NCBI GenBank assembly: GCA_937958735.1
Contig: CALGNG010000305.1
Span: forward strand, 1 to 8,525
DNA from: an uncultured Aquimarina sp.
GTDB lineage: Bacteria > Bacteroidota > Bacteroidia > Flavobacteriales > Flavobacteriaceae
Direction: 5' to 3'
Length of the DNA: 8,525 nt
The notes under the pieces were generated by a model that was not told where the DNA came from, ran no database searches, and saw nothing but the letters and a program-made list of their open reading frames with translations. Positions 6,237 through 8,525 of the stretch are shown piece by piece. A program made the translations under genes and the position numbers. The stretch's first letter is position 1. Each line of letters opens with the position of its first letter.

Positions 6237-8525
6237 TTAAAATAAATAACGTATCCCAAATTGAAACTGACGTGGTGGCCCTGCATTACGTTGTACAAAT
6301 TGTCCGCTGGCTCTTGAGCCTTCTTGTATTTGATTACTCTGAGTAGCATTGTTACTAAAACCACTAAAATTTACCGTATTAAACAAATTAAATACATCTA
6401 CTTTAAGTTCTATTTTAGATTTCCCTAAATCGAAAAGGTATTTTGTTGCTAAATCAAAATTATAAGAAAAAGGAAGTCTGTCGTTATTTCTACTTTCTCC
6501 GGGGGACCTATCGCTATTACCAACAAAGGCATCGCCAAAAGAAGAACCGTCTCCATTTAAGTCTCGTGTTCCAAAAATTTTGGTGTCTGGAATACGGTTA
6601 ATAGGTTGCCCGCTTTGGATAAGTGAAGCCATTGTAAATGACAAACCCTTTAGCGGGTAGTAACTTAGAATGGTATTAATAATATGAGTTCTATCGTTTA
6701 TCGAAGGCGCAAACTCTGCATTAAAATTATTAGAGTCTTGTGCTCTAAAATTAATATCTTCTGTATCATTCTCTAGAAGCGATAAGGTATAATTTATTCT
6801 ATATGAAAAATTGCTTGTCCCACGTTCTTTCTGATAGTTAAAACTAGCAGCATAATAGCGCGATTTCCCTTCACTTTCTGTTACAACTACATTACGTGCT
6901 ACACCAGTAACTCGCTGTCCGTTAATAGTAGCTCCTCCATTTTCTATAGGAATTGGTCTGCTTGCATCTGCTTCTTCTACTGTTCTAATAGCATCTGCCG
7001 TAAAATTACCCTCTATAAGAAAAGGTGCTGCTGCATTTAGATTACGTAGCCTAAAAAGATCTTCTGACCGGTTATAAACCAAATCGACATAAAACAACTG
7101 GTTACGATCTATCTGTAATTGGTACCCTATTGTAAATTGATTTGTATACGGGTTTTTATATCCACTTGGGTTTAAAATACGACGTTCGTTACTAAAAACA
7201 CCTGCTCGCCCACTTTGAAGGCTTTCTGATGAAGGTCCGTTTAAAAAATCAATACCGTCTGCGTCATTAAAGTTAGCACTTAAATTTCCATTAAAAAGTA
7301 CACGATCTAAATCTGTATCTGAAGGTAAAAGTCCTTGGTTAATAAATTCTTGAATTTGCAGTCTATAATCCGCAGAGGTAGTATTTTGCTGTAAAGCATC
7401 ACTAAAAATAGCATAATTTATTTTGTCGTAAAAAACACCATAACCTCCACGTATTGTGCTATTATTGGTTAATTTATAATTAAAATTAAAGCGTGGCGCT
7501 ATATTATTTGTGTCTCCATCGTTACTCCCGCCTTTTGAAAGATTATCGTAATCGTATCTTAATCCAAAAATTAAATTTAAACGATCATTAAATCGAAATT
7601 CATCTTCTATATAAGCTGAATATATGTTTTGAGTTGTACCAAAAGATTGTGGACGTAGCTCTACATTGTAATTAACTACATTTACATCTAAGGGAAGGTC
7701 TCTAATATTCAAATTAGCACCTAAATTTGCATTCCTTAGTTCCAATAGTTGTTGGTTACTTAGCTGTACTGTGTAATTACCATTAGGGTTTGCACCTCCA
7801 AATAAGGTGTGTTTTCCAGAAATAATACCTAAACCTGCTTTTATGGTGTGCTTATCCAAATAAAACTTCCCTTTTTGCTGAAATTGAAACGTATTTTCTA
7901 GTGCATCAAAATCAAATCCTGGGTGTCCTAAAACAGCTAATGTGGTCTCTCCAGTTGCATTAGGTTGTCTAAAATCCGGAGTTTCTGCTCCTAAAACAGT
8001 TACTTGTGGGCTTCCTTCTACTAATGGACGCCCAAAATCCCAACGAAATCGGGAGTATTGAAAATTAGATTGTAAACTAAAACTATCTCCTATATAATTA
8101 TTTTTAAATGCCAAGTTAATAGAGTTTCTATCTTGGAAATTTGAAGCAGAAGGAAAGTTAACACCTCCTTCTAGACCTCCCCCCTGGCGCTCAATAGTTA
8201 CCAAACCAACGTTTGCACGGATAGAACTTCTAAGTCTTTTTGACCATTTGTGGTCTACTTTTGCTGAAAAATAGGCAAAATCATTATTACCTCTTACACT
8301 TTCGTTAACATCTAATTGCGGACTATTTAATAGATTGTCTTTTAAATCACGTGTGTATTCTCCATTAATAAAGAAAAAAGTTTTATCTTTTACTAATGCA
8401 CCTCCTACAGCAAAACCTTGCTGATAACGTTGAAAACCATCTTGTACTGCATTTCCTGATAAATCGCGTTGTGAAAATGCAGAACTTGCATCAATCACTG
8501 ATCCGGGTCGAGTTACAAAAAACAC
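6237..8525 (-). CDS. Oar-like TonB-dependent outer-membrane receptor (C-terminal 762 residues)
   Basis: This outer-membrane beta-barrel takes up a ligand using energy from TonB-ExbB-ExbD. The frame enters from the right edge, so the apparent first codon GTG (8525-8523) is internal, not a start. Signal peptide, carboxypeptidase-like regulatory domain and most of the plug are outside the window; relatives run to about 1000 residues or more, so roughly a quarter is missing. Seen directly: the segment KDKTFFFINGEY (46-57), typical of the plug-to-barrel region in Oar/CarboxypepD_reg receptors; alternating aromatic and polar beta-strands throughout; a late DLNGDGSSFGDAF loop; the FNLFN motif at 712-716; and a C-terminal Tyr-Leu-Phe, the aromatic end recognised by the barrel-assembly machinery. 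Known Oar-type receptors handle varied ligands, so the substrate cannot be read from the barrel. The downstream hydrolase suggests a nucleoside or nucleoside-containing ligand (inference). No SusD-like partner is present downstream; the upstream side is not visible. Confidence 0.9.
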   Translation of the reverse strand: MFFVTRPGSVIDASSAFSQRDLSGNAVQDGFQRYQQGFAVGGALVKDKTFFFINGEYTRDLKDNLLNSPQLDVNESVRGNNDFAYFSAKVDHKWSKRLRSSIRANVGLVTIERQGGGLEGGVNFPSASNFQDRNSINLAFKNNYIGDSFSLQSNFQYSRFRWDFGRPLVEGSPQVTVLGAETPDFRQPNATGETTLAVLGHPGFDFDALENTFQFQQKGKFYLDKHTIKAGLGIISGKHTLFGGANPNGNYTVQLSNQQLLELRNANLGANLNIRDLPLDVNVVNYNVELRPQSFGTTQNIYSAYIEDEFRFNDRLNLIFGLRYDYDNLSKGGSNDGDTNNIAPRFNFNYKLTNNSTIRGGYGVFYDKINYAIFSDALQQNTTSADYRLQIQEFINQGLLPSDTDLDRVLFNGNLSANFNDADGIDFLNGPSSESLQSGRAGVFSNERRILNPSGYKNPYTNQFTIGYQLQIDRNQLFYVDLVYNRSEDLFRLRNLNAAAPFLIEGNFTADAIRTVEEADASRPIPIENGGATINGQRVTGVARNVVVTESEGKSRYYAASFNYQKERGTSNFSYRINYTLSLLENDTEDINFRAQDSNNFNAEFAPSINDRTHIINTILSYYPLKGLSFTMASLIQSGQPINRIPDTKIFGTRDLNGDGSSFGDAFVGNSDRSPGESRNNDRLPFSYNFDLATKYLFDLGKSKIELKVDVFNLFNTVNFSGFSNNATQSNQIQEGSRASGQFVQRNAGPPRQFQFGIRYLF

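Overview
The window looks like a piece of a Bacteroidota chromosome, most likely a member of the Flavobacteriia. It is A+T-rich. Signal peptides end in 'FSQ'- or 'KAQ'-like sites, and leaders are A-rich rather than Shine-Dalgarno-like. It carries an Oar-type TonB-dependent outer-membrane receptor and a giant secreted protein built from PKD/Ig-like modules, both typical of that group. All four supported genes lie on the minus strand, so transcription runs from high to low coordinates. The organism assignment is inference from these traits; no rRNA or other marker is present.

Region by region, in transcription order. (1) 8525-6237: the C-terminal 762 residues of an Oar-like TonB-dependent receptor; its signal peptide and plug lie off the right edge. 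(2) A 58-base A-rich spacer. (3) 6178-5204: an exported nucleoside-hydrolase-family protein with a variant metal-binding loop and a Trp-Asp pair where the best-known subfamily has His-Asp. (4) 5204-4236: a small-molecule kinase of the APH fold whose motifs resemble 5-methylthioribose kinase (MtnK). Its start codon overlaps the hydrolase stop in a TAATG junction. (5) 4235-3284: about 950 bases of very A+T-rich DNA with no convincing gene, but with hairpins, a short TAA repeat and a small patch of coding-like sequence. (6) 3283-1: the first 1094 residues of a large secreted multi-domain surface protein, with a signal peptide followed by eleven modules of about 85-105 residues, each with a spaced cysteine pair. 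It runs off the left edge without a stop.

The receptor, hydrolase and kinase form a plausible transcription unit. The most interesting reading is a nucleoside-scavenging route: the receptor brings a nucleoside-like ligand across the outer membrane, the hydrolase splits it into base and pentose in the periplasm, and the kinase phosphorylates the pentose inside the cell. This parallels the two-step methylthioadenosine salvage route (nucleosidase, then MTR kinase), but with the cleavage step moved outside the cytoplasm. That functional link is inference; only the gene order, the motifs and the coupled junction are seen directly. The giant modular protein is probably an independent gene.
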